Source: Gemmatimonadota bacterium (GTDB taxonomy: Bacteria; Gemmatimonadota; Gemmatimonadetes; Gemmatimonadales; Gemmatimonadaceae). From it: a stretch of DNA of 64,000 bases. Positions within the stretch are counted from its first letter, which is position 1; each line of letters starts with the position of its first letter. Made by a program: the position numbers and the translations under genes. The notes under the pieces were generated by a model. It was not told the origin of the DNA, ran no database searches, and worked only from the letters and a program-made list of their open reading frames with translations. The DNA is taken from NCBI GenBank assembly GCA_016719105.1, contig JADKAQ010000046.1:248001-312000 (forward strand), read 5' to 3'. Shown here in pieces: positions 1-8,634 of this stretch.

Positions 1-1722
1 GTGTCGTTCCTCCCGGCCGTGATCCTGGCCAAGCGCGCGGGGTCCAGCACGGAGGAGTTCTTCACGTCGGGTCGCAGTGCGCCCTGGTGGCTGGTCGGCG
101 TGAGCATGGTGGCGACGACGTTCTCCACCGACACGCCCAACCTCGTGACCAACCTGGTGCGCGAGAAAGGGGTGGCCAACAACTGGGCGTGGTGGTCGTT
201 CCTGCTGACGGGGATGATGACCGTCTTCTTCTACGCGCGGCTCTGGCGCCGGTCCAACGTCCTCACCGACCTGGAGTTCTACGAGATTCGCTACTCGGGA
301 AAGGCCTCGACGTTCGTGCGTGGCTTTCGCGCGGTGTACCTCGGGCTCTTCTTCAACTGCGTGATCATGGCGAGCGTGAACCTGGCCGCCGCCAAGATTG
401 CCAACGTCATGCTCGGCTGGCCGATGTGGCAGACGCTCCTGATCTGCGCGGTGCTCAACGTCGCCTTCGCCGCCACGTCGGGGCTGTGGGGGGTGCTGGT
501 CACCGACTTCATCCAGTTCGGCATTGCGATGGCGGGCGCCTTCGCCGCCGCGTACTACTCGCTGCAGCAGCCCGAAGTTGGAGGGCTCGTGGGGCTATTT
601 GCCAAGCTTCCGCCGCAGACATTGCACCTGCTCCCCGACTTCAACGATTGGGGGCTCACGCTCTCGGTGCTCATCATCCCGCTCACCGTGCAATGGTGGT
701 CGGTCTGGTATCCCGGCGCCGAACCCGGAGGCGGGAGCTACATCGCCCAGCGCATGCTCGCCTCCAAGAGCGAGAACGACGCGCTCGCCGGCACGCTGTT
801 CTTCAACTTCGCGCACTACGCCATTCGCCCGTGGCCGTGGATCATCACCGGGCTCTGCTCGATCCTCGTCTTCCCCGAGCTCAGCGACATTGCCCGCACG
901 TTTCCGTACGTGGATCCCAAGCTCATCGGGCACGACATGGCGTATCCGGCGATGCTCAAGTTCCTCCCGGCCGGCTTCATGGGATTGATGATCGCCGGCA
1001 TGCTCGCCGCGTATGTCTCCACCATCTCGACGCACCTCAACTGGGGGACGTCGTACCTCGTACATGACGTCTACCGGCGCTTCGTCAAGGAAGGGGCAAG
1101 CGAGGCGCACTACGTCATGGTGGGACGCCTCGTCACGGCACTGCTCATGGTCCTCGCCGCAGGGCTCACCTTCGTTCTCGACTCGGCGCGCCAGTCCTTC
1201 GAACTCCTCATGTCCATCGGCGCCGGCACCGGGCTGCTGTACCTGCTGCGCTGGTTCTGGTGGCGTGTGAGCGCCTGGTGCGAGATCGCGGCGATGGTCA
1301 CATCGTTCCTCATCGCGCTGGGCTTCTTCGTCGCCGGCAAGGCGGGGATGGTCGTTCCGTCGCACATCACCCTCATCGTCGGCGTGGTCATCACGACCGC
1401 CGTGTGGGTGACGACCGCGTACCTCGCCCCGCCCACCGATTCCGGCAAGCTCGATTCGTTCTACGCGCTCGTGCGCCCGGCCGGGCCCGGGTGGAAGGTC
1501 GTCCGCGATCGCACCGGGCTCCCCGCCTCGGCCGACTCGCTGCCGATGGCGATGCTCGGATGGGTCCTGGGCTGCGCCTTCGTTTACGCGGCACTGTTCG
1601 GCGCCGGGAGCTTCCTGTACGGCAACACGGCCCAGGCGCTGGTGTGGCTCGGCGTCTTTGTGGTGAGCACCGTCGGGCTGGCGCGCATTCTCCCGAAAAT
1701 CTGGCGGTCGTCGGAATCGTGA
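1..1722 (+). CDS. Sodium:solute symporter (SSS/SLC5), 5' partial
   Basis: Inner-membrane Na+-coupled symporter, probably for a sugar or related organic solute. The reading frame is open from the first base of the window. It begins within what looks like the end of TM1 (a segment reading VILAKRAG), followed by the SLC5-like stretch FFTSGRSAPWWLVG and the FSTDTPN segment typical of the Na+-binding region near TM1-2. The GTG at base 1 is therefore probably internal and the true start lies upstream. Many hydrophobic segments follow through to residue 573, in keeping with the 12-14 TM family. The substrate cannot be read from sequence. The downstream same-strand sugar genes (kinase, nucleotidyltransferase, GH109-like enzyme) suggest a sugar, which is an inference from context. 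Confidence 0.88.
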   Translation: MSFLPAVILAKRAGSSTEEFFTSGRSAPWWLVGVSMVATTFSTDTPNLVTNLVREKGVANNWAWWSFLLTGMMTVFFYARLWRRSNVLTDLEFYEIRYSGKASTFVRGFRAVYLGLFFNCVIMASVNLAAAKIANVMLGWPMWQTLLICAVLNVAFAATSGLWGVLVTDFIQFGIAMAGAFAAAYYSLQQPEVGGLVGLFAKLPPQTLHLLPDFNDWGLTLSVLIIPLTVQWWSVWYPGAEPGGGSYIAQRMLASKSENDALAGTLFFNFAHYAIRPWPWIITGLCSILVFPELSDIARTFPYVDPKLIGHDMAYPAMLKFLPAGFMGLMIAGMLAAYVSTISTHLNWGTSYLVHDVYRRFVKEGASEAHYVMVGRLVTALLMVLAAGLTFVLDSARQSFELLMSIGAGTGLLYLLRWFWWRVSAWCEIAAMVTSFLIALGFFVAGKAGMVVPSHITLIVGVVITTAVWVTTAYLAPPTDSGKLDSFYALVRPAGPGWKVVRDRTGLPASADSLPMAMLGWVLGCAFVYAALFGAGSFLYGNTAQALVWLGVFVVSTVGLARILPKIWRSSES

Positions 1723-1828
1723 GTCGTTCGTCACGAGGCGCAAGACGGGTGGCGATGCGAATGACAGTGGTGGCCGTTCTCCTGCGGGATGGGGGCGCGA
1801 GCATGCACGTGCTCGGGCGTTAGGCGAC

Positions 1829-2707
1829 GTGCCGCGTGCGTGGGCACGCTTGGCGAGCGTCGTTGGCGCGTGCGCGCTCGCCGGGCTCGGGTGGCTGCGC
1901 TGGGTCGACTGGCGGGTCGACAACGTGCTGCAACAGCGCTACGACATCCCCCTCACCGGCATCGCCGTCCCGACCGACTCGGCGAGCCTGACCGAGGGGG
2001 AGCGACAGGCGTGGTTTCATGGCTGCCACGGCTGCCACGCCGCCCAGCTGCAGGGGAAGGTCTTCATCGACGAGCCCGGGGAGATCCGACTGGTCGCCCC
2101 CAACATCCCGGAGACCATCGCCCGCTATAGCGACGCCGAGCTGTCCCGCCTCATCCGGCACGGCATCCGGCGCGACGGCACCGGGGTGATGGGGATGCCG
2201 TCGGCCGCCTTCTACCAGATGTCCGACCTCGACGTGGGGCGCATCATCGCCCACCTGCGCGCCGCCCCCGTCGTCCCCCATGCGCTGCCGTCGACAAGTT
2301 TGCACCTGCCGGCGAAGCTGGCGCTGCTCGATGGCGACATGCTCCCCGACGCGGCCACAATCGATCATCGCGCGCCGCGCGTGGGCGACCGGCGCGACAC
2401 CACGCGCGCCTGGCGTGGCGAGTACCTCGCCCGCACGATCTGCAACGAGTGTCACGGCGATCGACTCGAAGGCATCGACGAAGCCCCCCCGCTGCGACAG
2501 GCGAACGGATACTCCCGTCCGGAGTTCACCGCCTTGTTGCGCGAAGGGCGCGCGCGCGACGGACGCGACCTGCCGCTCATGGGGCGGACCGCCCGGGCGC
2601 GCTTCTTCCGCTTCACCGAGGACGAGATCGCCGATATCTATGGGTACCTGATGCTCCTGCGCGCAGCGCCGTCTCCCGAGGGAGACGCACCGCCGCCCTC
2701 GCGCTGA
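1829..2707 (+). CDS. Di-haem cytochrome c, membrane-anchored
   Basis: Periplasmic electron carrier of the class I cytochrome c type. It has two CXXCH haem sites: CHGCH at residues 66-70 and CNECH at residues 205-209. Candidate axial methionines are in GVMGMP (about 120-124) and LPLMGR (about 248-252). The two halves look like tandem cytochrome c domains of about 110 residues. Residues 8-25 form one hydrophobic stretch that acts as an uncleaved anchor or signal. The start is GTG at 1829. A copy of the dispersed GTTAGGC motif ends four bases before it. The gene lies between a symporter and a nucleotidyltransferase, 16 bp before the latter, so it is probably in the same transcription unit. The electron donor and acceptor are unknown. 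Confidence 0.85.
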   Translation: MPRAWARLASVVGACALAGLGWLRWVDWRVDNVLQQRYDIPLTGIAVPTDSASLTEGERQAWFHGCHGCHAAQLQGKVFIDEPGEIRLVAPNIPETIARYSDAELSRLIRHGIRRDGTGVMGMPSAAFYQMSDLDVGRIIAHLRAAPVVPHALPSTSLHLPAKLALLDGDMLPDAATIDHRAPRVGDRRDTTRAWRGEYLARTICNECHGDRLEGIDEAPPLRQANGYSRPEFTALLREGRARDGRDLPLMGRTARARFFRFTEDEIADIYGYLMLLRAAPSPEGDAPPPSR

Positions 2708-2723
2708 CCGCCGATCCCCTGCC

Positions 2724-3539
2724 ATGTCCTTCACCACTCGCGCCGTCATTCTCGCCCGCGGCCTCGGCACACGCATGCGGCAGGCAGACGGCGCTGCCTC
2801 ACTCGACGCCGAGCAGGCGGCGGTGGCCGACGCGGGGGTGAAGGGGATGATCCCCATCGGGCGCCCCTTCCTCGACTACGTCATCAGCGCACTGGCCGAC
2901 GCGGGGATCACCGACGTCTGCCTGGTGATCGGCCCCGAGCACCAGGCGGTGCGCGACTACTACGGCTCGCTCCAACCCGAGCGCGTCCGCGTGCACTTCG
3001 CGGTGCAGGCCGAGCCACGCGGCACGGCCGACGCCGTCGCCGCGGCACGCGACTTCGCCGCCGACCAGAACGTCCTCGTCCTCAACTCCGACAACTTCTA
3101 TCCCGTCGACGCGTATCGGGCGTTGGCCGCCCACGGTGGCGCGGGGCTGGTCGGCTTCGAGCGCGAGGCGCTGGTCGCCGAGAGCAACATCCCCGAGGAG
3201 CGCATCCGCAAGTTCGCGCTGGTGGCCCGCGACGCCGACGGCTTCCTGGTCGAGATCGTGGAAAAGCCGGACGAGGCGACCGTCGCGCGCATGGGCGCGC
3301 ACGCGCTGGTGAGCATGAACCTCTGGTCGTTCACCCCCGTGATCTTCGAGGCGTGTACGCGCGTGCGGCCGTCCAGCCGTGGTGAGCTGGAGCTGCAGGA
3401 TGCGGTGCGCATCGCCATGCACGAGTTGGGGGAGCGGTTCCGCGTGCTCCCCATGGCGGCCGGCGTCCTCGACCTGTCCAACCGGCGTGACATCCCCGCG
3501 GTCGCGGCGCGGCTGGCGGGGAGCGCGGTGCGGCTGTAG
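2724..3539 (+). CDS. Sugar-1-phosphate nucleotidyltransferase (NTP_transferase fold)
   Basis: Predicted cytoplasmic enzyme that transfers an NMP from an NTP to a sugar 1-phosphate, giving an NDP-sugar and pyrophosphate. The N-terminus carries the Rossmann-like signature G13-L-G-T-R-M-R19, then K40 in KGMIPIGRPFLDYV (the family motif KPMIPI..P), and a metal-binding D123 in LNSDNFYP. At 271 aa it is the size of short GalU/RmlA-like transferases and has no LbH repeat tail. The ATG at 2724 follows the previous gene by 16 bp, and a GHMP sugar kinase follows 46 bp downstream. Kinase plus transferase makes a salvage pair: free sugar to sugar 1-P to NDP-sugar. The specific sugar is not resolved. Confidence 0.82.
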   Translation: MSFTTRAVILARGLGTRMRQADGAASLDAEQAAVADAGVKGMIPIGRPFLDYVISALADAGITDVCLVIGPEHQAVRDYYGSLQPERVRVHFAVQAEPRGTADAVAAARDFAADQNVLVLNSDNFYPVDAYRALAAHGGAGLVGFEREALVAESNIPEERIRKFALVARDADGFLVEIVEKPDEATVARMGAHALVSMNLWSFTPVIFEACTRVRPSSRGELELQDAVRIAMHELGERFRVLPMAAGVLDLSNRRDIPAVAARLAGSAVRL

Positions 3540-3585
3540 GGCGCGCTGTCCTCCCACCCCGGGGGGCCGGGTGTAGCTTTCGGCC

Positions 3586-4923
3586 ATGTCTCACAATCGC
3601 GACCAGCTCCTGCGGGTGGGGATGTCGGCGCACCAGGCATCAGCGAAGGCGGCGATGCTCGACGCGTGCGACGCCGCCCTCGATGCGTTAGGCAGCTCCG
3701 ACCAGCGCCACTCCGTGTGGGTCCCGGGGCGCATCGAGGTCCTGGGCAAGCACACCGACTACGCCGGGGGGCGTTCGCTCCTGTGCACGGTGGAGCGCGG
3801 CTTTGCCGTTCGGGTGGCGCAACGCAGCGACGCGCGCATCCGCGCCGTCGACGTGGCCACGGGCGGGGCGTGCGAGACCGCGCTCGACCCCGAGGCGCGT
3901 GCCGAGGCGGGCGACTGGTCCAACTACGTGGCCACCGTCGCCCGACGACTGGCGCGCAACTTCCCCTCGGCGCGTTTGGGGGTCGACCTCGCCTTCACGT
4001 CGGACCTGCCGATCGCCGCGGGGATGAGCTCGTCGAGCGCGCTGATGATCGCCGTCTTCGTGGCGCTGGCCAAGAGCAACGACCTGCGCAGCTCCGAGGA
4101 GTTCCGTCGTGCGATCTACTCGCGTGAGGAGCTCGCGTCATATCTCGGCACCGTGGAGAACGGGGAGTCGTATCGGTCGCTCGAGGGGGACGTGGGGGTG
4201 GGGACCTTCGGCGGCAGCCAGGACCACACCGCCATCATGTGCGCCGAGGCGGGGCACGTGGTGCAGTACTCGTTCGCGCCGGTGCGCCGTGAGGCGCAAT
4301 ACGTCCTCCCGCCCACGCACACCTTCGTGGTGGGGGCGAGCGGCGTGCTGGCGGAAAAGTCGGCGGGAGCGCGCGAGGCGTACAACCAGGCCGCGCTCCT
4401 GGTGCGGCACCTGCTGGCGTCGTGGAACGCGACGACCGGGCGCAACGACCTCTCGCTGGCCGACGCCGTGCGCAGCGCCGACGACGCCGCCGACCAGCTG
4501 CGCGAGGTGGCACGCGGCGCCGCGACCGCCGACTTCGCGGCCGAAACGTTAGGCAATCGCCTCGAGCAATTCCTGCTGGAAAGCTTCGAGCTGATCCCGC
4601 AGGCCGCGGCGATCCTGGCGCGCGGCGCCGTGCACGAGCTTGGGCCGGTGGTCGATCGGTCGCAGGAAGCGGCCGAGCGCTGGCTCGGGAACCAGATCCC
4701 CGAGACCATGGCACTCGCACGCCTCGCACGTCACGTGGGGGCGACGGCCGCGTCGGCGTTCGGTGCCGGCTTCGGTGGCAGCGTGTGGGCCCTGGTCCCG
4801 GTGGGCGACGCGCACGACTTCATGGTGTCGTGGGCCGAACACTATCAGGCCGAGTTCCCCGCCGCCGCCGAGCGCGCGACGTTCTTCTCGTCGCCCGCCG
4901 GGCCCGGAGCGCAGCAGTTCTAG
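3586..4923 (+). CDS. GHMP-family sugar kinase (galactokinase-like)
   Basis: ATP-dependent kinase predicted to phosphorylate the anomeric hydroxyl of a sugar. All three GHMP motifs are visible. Motif 1 is the galactokinase signature variant PGRIEVLGKHTDYAGG (residues 47-62, with HTDY for substrate binding). Motif 2 is the ATP loop LPIAAGMSSSSAL (141-153). Motif 3 is GAGFGGSVWALVP (393-405). The length of 445 aa is slightly above classical GalK. GRIEVLGKHTDY in place of GRVNLIGEHTDY makes a plain galactokinase less certain; an N-acetylhexosamine, arabinose or fucose 1-kinase is possible. It pairs with the nucleotidyltransferase just upstream. The ATG at 3586 is chosen because it is the first start in frame after the upstream stop and leaves motif 1 at the usual depth. 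Confidence 0.82.
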   Translation: MSHNRDQLLRVGMSAHQASAKAAMLDACDAALDALGSSDQRHSVWVPGRIEVLGKHTDYAGGRSLLCTVERGFAVRVAQRSDARIRAVDVATGGACETALDPEARAEAGDWSNYVATVARRLARNFPSARLGVDLAFTSDLPIAAGMSSSSALMIAVFVALAKSNDLRSSEEFRRAIYSREELASYLGTVENGESYRSLEGDVGVGTFGGSQDHTAIMCAEAGHVVQYSFAPVRREAQYVLPPTHTFVVGASGVLAEKSAGAREAYNQAALLVRHLLASWNATTGRNDLSLADAVRSADDAADQLREVARGAATADFAAETLGNRLEQFLLESFELIPQAAAILARGAVHELGPVVDRSQEAAERWLGNQIPETMALARLARHVGATAASAFGAGFGGSVWALVPVGDAHDFMVSWAEHYQAEFPAAAERATFFSSPAGPGAQQF

Positions 4924-4998
4924 TTCGTCGTCTTCATTCCTGATCGGGCCCCGGCTGTCGCCGGTGTGCTCGCGTGCCTCGCATCTTCCCGTCCACTC

Positions 4999-6384
4999 AT
5001 GTCCAGCGAACACCCATCTCGGCGCGACCTTCTCAAGGGCGCTGCCCTGGCATCGGCAGGGCTCGTCCTCGGCTCCCATGCGGCGTTGGCGCAGGGGGGC
5101 GATGCAGCTGACGGCGCCTCGACCGACCCGTTCACCGGGCGCCCGTCTGCCGCGGCGACCATGGCCGGGGTGCCGTTCGAGAAGCACGCGACGGTCCGCA
5201 TCGCCATCGTCGGGACCGGGCTGCGCGGGCGCTCGGTGCTGCACGAGCTGCTCGGCGTGCCCAACGTGCGCATCACCGCGCTCTGCGACACCGTCCCCGA
5301 GAAGGTGGAAATGGCGGTGCAGCAGATGCGGAAGGCGGGGCACGACTACGAGCCGGCGCGCTTCACGTCGGGGCCTAACGCCTACGAACAACTCGTCAGG
5401 CGCGACGACATCGACATCGTGTATACGGCAACACCGTGGGAATGGCACGTCCCGGTCTGCCTGGCGGCGCTGAACGCGGGGAAGCACGCGGCCACCGAAG
5501 TGCCGGCCGCCTACACGCTGGAGGACTGCTGGAAGCTGGTCGACGCCTCGGAGCGCACGCGGCGCCACTGCCTGATGATGGAAAACTGCAACTACGGCTA
5601 CAACGAGTTGCTGGTGCTCCAGATGGTGAAGGCGGGCGCCTTCGGAGACCTCAAGCATGCGGGGGCGGCGTACAACCATGACCTGCGCGAGATCCTCTTC
5701 GAGAACAAGGACGAGGGGCTCTGGCGCCGGCGCCACCACACGCTGCGCAACGCCAATCTCTACACCACGCACGGCCTGGGCCCCGTCGCCTTCATGCTGG
5801 GGATCAACCGCGGCGACCGCTTCGACTACATGGTGTCGATGGCGACGCCGGAGATGGGGCTCACCAAGTGGCGCAAGGACCACGAACCGGCCGACTCGCC
5901 CAAGTGGAAGGAGCGGTACGTCACGGGCGACCTCAACATCTCGCTGATCAAGACGGCCAAGGGGCGCACCATTCGCCTGGAGCACGACGTCTCGTCGCCG
6001 CGCCCGTATTCGCGCATCAACTCGATCCAGGGGACCAACGGGATCTTCGAGGACTACCCGGCGCGCATCTACATCGAGGGCGAAGGCGACGCACACCGCT
6101 GGGCCTCGATCGACGCGTACAAGGCCAAGTACGAGCACCCGCTCTGGCGCGAGTTAGGGGAGAAGGCGCGCAGCGGCGGGCACGGCGGGATGGACTACGT
6201 GATGGCCTACCGCCTGGTGCAATGCCTGCGCGAGGGGCTCGTCCCGGACTTCGACGTCTACGACGCCGCGGCGTGGTCGGCCCCCGGGCCGTTGAGCGAA
6301 ATGTCGGTCGCCAAGGGGAGCGCGCCGATGAAGTTCCCGGACTTCACGCGGGGGAAGTGGAGCGAGGCGCGGGCGTCGCTCTAG
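4999..6384 (+). CDS. Tat-exported Gfo/Idh/MocA protein, GH109 (alpha-N-acetylgalactosaminidase)-like
   Basis: Predicted NAD-dependent glycosidase of the GH109 type, which cleaves by a redox/elimination mechanism, or a relative of it. A twin-arginine leader SRRDLLKG (residues 7-14) precedes a hydrophobic stretch ending in ALAQ. The Rossmann motif is G72-T-G-L-R-G77. Middle-domain features resemble GH109 enzymes: EVPAAYTLEDCWKLVD, LMMENCNYGYNE, a HDLRE segment, an H-R-N..LYTTHGLGPVAFML block and INRGDRFDYMVSM. An in-frame GTG at 4966 would give 11 extra residues; ATG 4999 is preferred because it puts the Tat motif at the N-terminus. The family call rests on remembered motifs, so oxidoreductase activity on another sugar cannot be excluded. 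It follows the sugar kinase by 75 bp. Confidence 0.8.
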   Translation: MSSEHPSRRDLLKGAALASAGLVLGSHAALAQGGDAADGASTDPFTGRPSAAATMAGVPFEKHATVRIAIVGTGLRGRSVLHELLGVPNVRITALCDTVPEKVEMAVQQMRKAGHDYEPARFTSGPNAYEQLVRRDDIDIVYTATPWEWHVPVCLAALNAGKHAATEVPAAYTLEDCWKLVDASERTRRHCLMMENCNYGYNELLVLQMVKAGAFGDLKHAGAAYNHDLREILFENKDEGLWRRRHHTLRNANLYTTHGLGPVAFMLGINRGDRFDYMVSMATPEMGLTKWRKDHEPADSPKWKERYVTGDLNISLIKTAKGRTIRLEHDVSSPRPYSRINSIQGTNGIFEDYPARIYIEGEGDAHRWASIDAYKAKYEHPLWRELGEKARSGGHGGMDYVMAYRLVQCLREGLVPDFDVYDAAAWSAPGPLSEMSVAKGSAPMKFPDFTRGKWSEARASL

Positions 6385-6387
6385 CCT

Positions 6388-6627
6388 GGGAAGACGGGAA
6401 GACGGGAAGACGGGAAGACGAGAAAGGGCAGAGTCTTTACCGCGGAGAACACAGAGGGCACAGAGATCACGGGGAGAGGCTCCTCCGTGTTTTCTGTGCC
6501 CTCTGTGATCTCTGTGGTTCAAGCTCTGTGGTTCAAGCTCTTCTAGAGGAGAGGCGGGCCACCGCGGCGAGTCCAGCGCCCGAGGGTCGTTATCTCGTCT
6601 TCCCGTCTTCCCGTCTTCCCGTCTTCC
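6388..6627. repeat. Composite intergenic inverted repeat (GGGAAGAC arms, CACAGAG core)
   Basis: The convergent gap between 6384 and 6631 is almost entirely repeat. The left arm has four tandem GGGAAGAC octamers (6388-6419) followed by GAGA. The right arm (6593-6627) is the exact reverse complement of 6389-6423, giving a 35-bp perfect inverted repeat about 170 bp apart. Inside it, 6450-6463 (CACAGAGGGCACAG) pairs perfectly with 6494-6507. A 14-bp unit CTCTGTGGTTCAAG is repeated in tandem at 6510-6537. The base composition is more AT-rich than the flanks. It resembles the non-coding palindromic CACAGAG repeats scattered in many environmental bacterial genomes; that comparison is from memory. 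It has no coding capacity that makes sense. Confidence 0.85.
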
Positions 6628-6630
6628 AAA

Positions 6631-7521
6631 CTACACCTCGCAGATCCGCACCCCCTCCTCCAGCGAGCGCATCGGCTCCCGCTTGGGGATGAACTCCTGC
6701 CCGATGAACCCCGTGTAGCCCAGGTCCGCAATGGCCCGCATGATCGCCGGATACTGCAACTCCTGCCCGGCGTCGATCTCGTTGCGCCCCGGGACCCCGG
6801 CCGTATGGAAGTGACCGATCGCCCCGAAGTGGTCGCGGATCGTGCGGATCACGTCGCCTTCCATGATCTGCATGTGGTAGATGTCGTACAGGAGCTTGAA
6901 GCGCGGGCTCCCCACCTGCCTGACGAGTTCGGCCCCCCACGGCGTGCGGTCGCACATGTAGTCCTTGTGGTCGACCTTGGAGTTGAGCAGCTCCATGCAC
7001 ACCGTCACCCCAAGCTTTTCGGCCAGCGGCGTGATGCGCTTGAGCCCCGCCACGCAGTTGGCCAACCCTTCACCATCGCCCATCCCGGCGCGATTGCCCG
7101 AGAAGACGATCATGTTCGGCAGTCCGGCAGCCGCAACGAGCGGCAGGAGGCGCTCCGACTCGGCCACCAGGCGGTCATGTTCGCTGGGGCGGTTGAAGCC
7201 GACCGGGATCGTGCTCGGCCCGTTGGCCATGGCGCAGGTGAGGCCATGCTGCTTCACCACCGGCCAGTCCTTCTCGCTCAGCAGCTCGACCGAGAGCAGG
7301 CCGATGCGCTTGGCCGCGGCGCATAGCTCATCCAGCGGCATGCTGCTGTAGCACCACTGACAGACGCTCTGCTTGAGGCGCCCGGCGCCGGGAAGCGGCT
7401 GCAACGCACCGACGGCCGGCGCGCTCATCGCGGCCAGCGGCGAGGCCGCCGCGGCGAGCGCGCCACCGGCGAGCGCCGCGCCACCAAGGGTCCTGAGGGC
7501 ATCGCGGCGACTCTGGCTCAT
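6631..7521 (-). CDS. Tat-exported hydroxypyruvate isomerase-like TIM-barrel protein
   Basis: Member of the xylose-isomerase-like TIM-barrel family (AP endonuclease 2 fold), closest in motifs to hydroxypyruvate isomerases. A Tat leader starts at residue 1 (MSQSRRDALRTLGG) followed by an Ala-rich hydrophobic segment. Conserved metal- and substrate-binding stretches include VCMELLNSKVDHKDYMCD, LYDIYHMQIMEGD, IGHFHTAGVPGRNE and IGQEFIPK. The start at 7521 is set by the Tat motif and by a 4-bp ATGA overlap with the stop of the upstream gene, implying translational coupling. Export of such an isomerase is common in planctomycete-like and Gemmatimonadota-like genomes but the physiological substrate is not known. 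It faces the GH109-like gene across the repeat at 6388-6627. Confidence 0.85.
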   Translation of the reverse strand: MSQSRRDALRTLGGAALAGGALAAAASPLAAMSAPAVGALQPLPGAGRLKQSVCQWCYSSMPLDELCAAAKRIGLLSVELLSEKDWPVVKQHGLTCAMANGPSTIPVGFNRPSEHDRLVAESERLLPLVAAAGLPNMIVFSGNRAGMGDGEGLANCVAGLKRITPLAEKLGVTVCMELLNSKVDHKDYMCDRTPWGAELVRQVGSPRFKLLYDIYHMQIMEGDVIRTIRDHFGAIGHFHTAGVPGRNEIDAGQELQYPAIMRAIADLGYTGFIGQEFIPKREPMRSLEEGVRICEV

Positions 7522-8405
7522 AGGGCGCTGAGCGCCTTGAACGACGCGGTGATCGAGGCGTACGGATCCTTCGGGTTGTCGTGCTCCACGAAGTAGTGCT
7601 TGATCCCCGCCTGGCTCGCCTTGGCGAAATACTGCGCGAACGGGATCCGCCCCGCCCCCACCTCGGTCATCGTCCCGTCCGCCGTCATGTCCTTCACGTG
7701 CACGCACGGGAAGCGCCCCGGGTGCTTGGCGAAGTAGGCGAGCGGGTCGCGCTTGGCCTTGTTGGCCCAGAAGAGATCCAGCTCGAAGTGCACGAGGTCC
7801 TTGTCGCAGCGCGCGAGGAAGAGGTCGTACGGCACCTCCCCCTCGAGCGTCTCGAACTCGAAGTCGTGGTTGTGGTACGCCATCTGGATCCCACGCTGCT
7901 TCGTGAGCGCCCCGGCCTCGTTGAGCTGGTCGGCCACCTTCTTGTACTGGTCGAGCGTCTTGCGCTCGTTGGCGTCGAGGTACGGCATGATGGCGAACTT
8001 GTGCCCGATGGTCTCCATCGAGTCGAGCATGGCGTTCGGATCCTTGAGGATCATCGCCACCGGGATGTGCAGCGACGGCGCGATCAACCCGTTCGCCTTG
8101 AGCGCCGCGGCGATCTGCGTCGGGGTGCGCCCGAAGTAGCCGGCGAACTCGACCTCCTTGAACCCGATCGCCGCCACCCGGGCCAGGGCGGCCTCCACTC
8201 CCTTCTCCATCTCCCCACGGATGGTGTAGAGCTGCACGCCGCAGCGCTTGATCGCCGCAGCGGGGGCCGGGCCATCGGCACGCGGCGCGGTGCCGTCAGC
8301 CGCAAAGGCGGACTGTGCCATCAGGTCGTTCATGAACGGGGCGGCCACGAGGCCAAGGGCCGACGCCTGGGTCAGGCGCTTGAGGGCTTCTCTTCGGGAA
8401 GTCAC
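7518..8405 (-). CDS. Tat-exported sugar phosphate isomerase/epimerase
   Basis: A second xylose-isomerase-like TIM-barrel protein of 295 aa. The Tat leader MTSRREALKRLTQASALG is followed by a hydrophobic region and a probable cleavage near AQSAFA. Family features include CGVQLYTIRGEM at the start of the barrel, GFKEVEFAGYFGRT, MAYHNHDFEFE, HFELDLFWANKAKRDP and FPCVHVKDM, and a C-terminal YFVEHDNPKDPYAS. These match the secreted sugar isomerase/epimerase group often found beside Gfo/Idh/MocA enzymes. Its stop overlaps the start of the downstream isomerase by 4 bp (ATGA), so the two are co-translated. The substrate is not identifiable. Confidence 0.86.
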   Translation of the reverse strand: MTSRREALKRLTQASALGLVAAPFMNDLMAQSAFAADGTAPRADGPAPAAAIKRCGVQLYTIRGEMEKGVEAALARVAAIGFKEVEFAGYFGRTPTQIAAALKANGLIAPSLHIPVAMILKDPNAMLDSMETIGHKFAIMPYLDANERKTLDQYKKVADQLNEAGALTKQRGIQMAYHNHDFEFETLEGEVPYDLFLARCDKDLVHFELDLFWANKAKRDPLAYFAKHPGRFPCVHVKDMTADGTMTEVGAGRIPFAQYFAKASQAGIKHYFVEHDNPKDPYASITASFKALSAL

Positions 8406-8634
8406 GGGAGAACTCGGACGGGTGATGGAGTCGAGCGGCGAACGACAGCGTCATACCCCACGCGCGCCCACTCGGCACATGCACCGCGGTCCGACAATGA
8501 GCGCCGCGGCGACGAGACGGCGGCATGGCCACGGGCAGACGCACGCGGGGGCGATGTCAGGGTCGAACGTACCCCCGAGCATCGCCCCCGTCCAGCAAAG
8601 CGCGCGACAGGCGCGCCCCCGCTCCGACTATCCC

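Noticed and set aside
595..1923. Long minus-strand frame opposite the symporter
   Set aside because: Codon usage and composition (Arg/Glu/His-rich) are those of an antisense shadow in GC-rich DNA; the symporter frame carries the conserved motifs.
6388..6419. Tandem GGGAAGAC octamers considered as a CRISPR or variable-number locus
   Set aside because: Units are 8 bp, contiguous and without spacers, and are mirrored in the right arm, so this is an inverted-repeat element and not a CRISPR array.
6154..6522. Open frame encoding His/Arg-rich NHRDHRGHRK-type sequence
   Set aside because: It is a translation of the CACAGAG palindromic repeat plus the antisense of the GH109-like gene; no ribosome site or family likeness.
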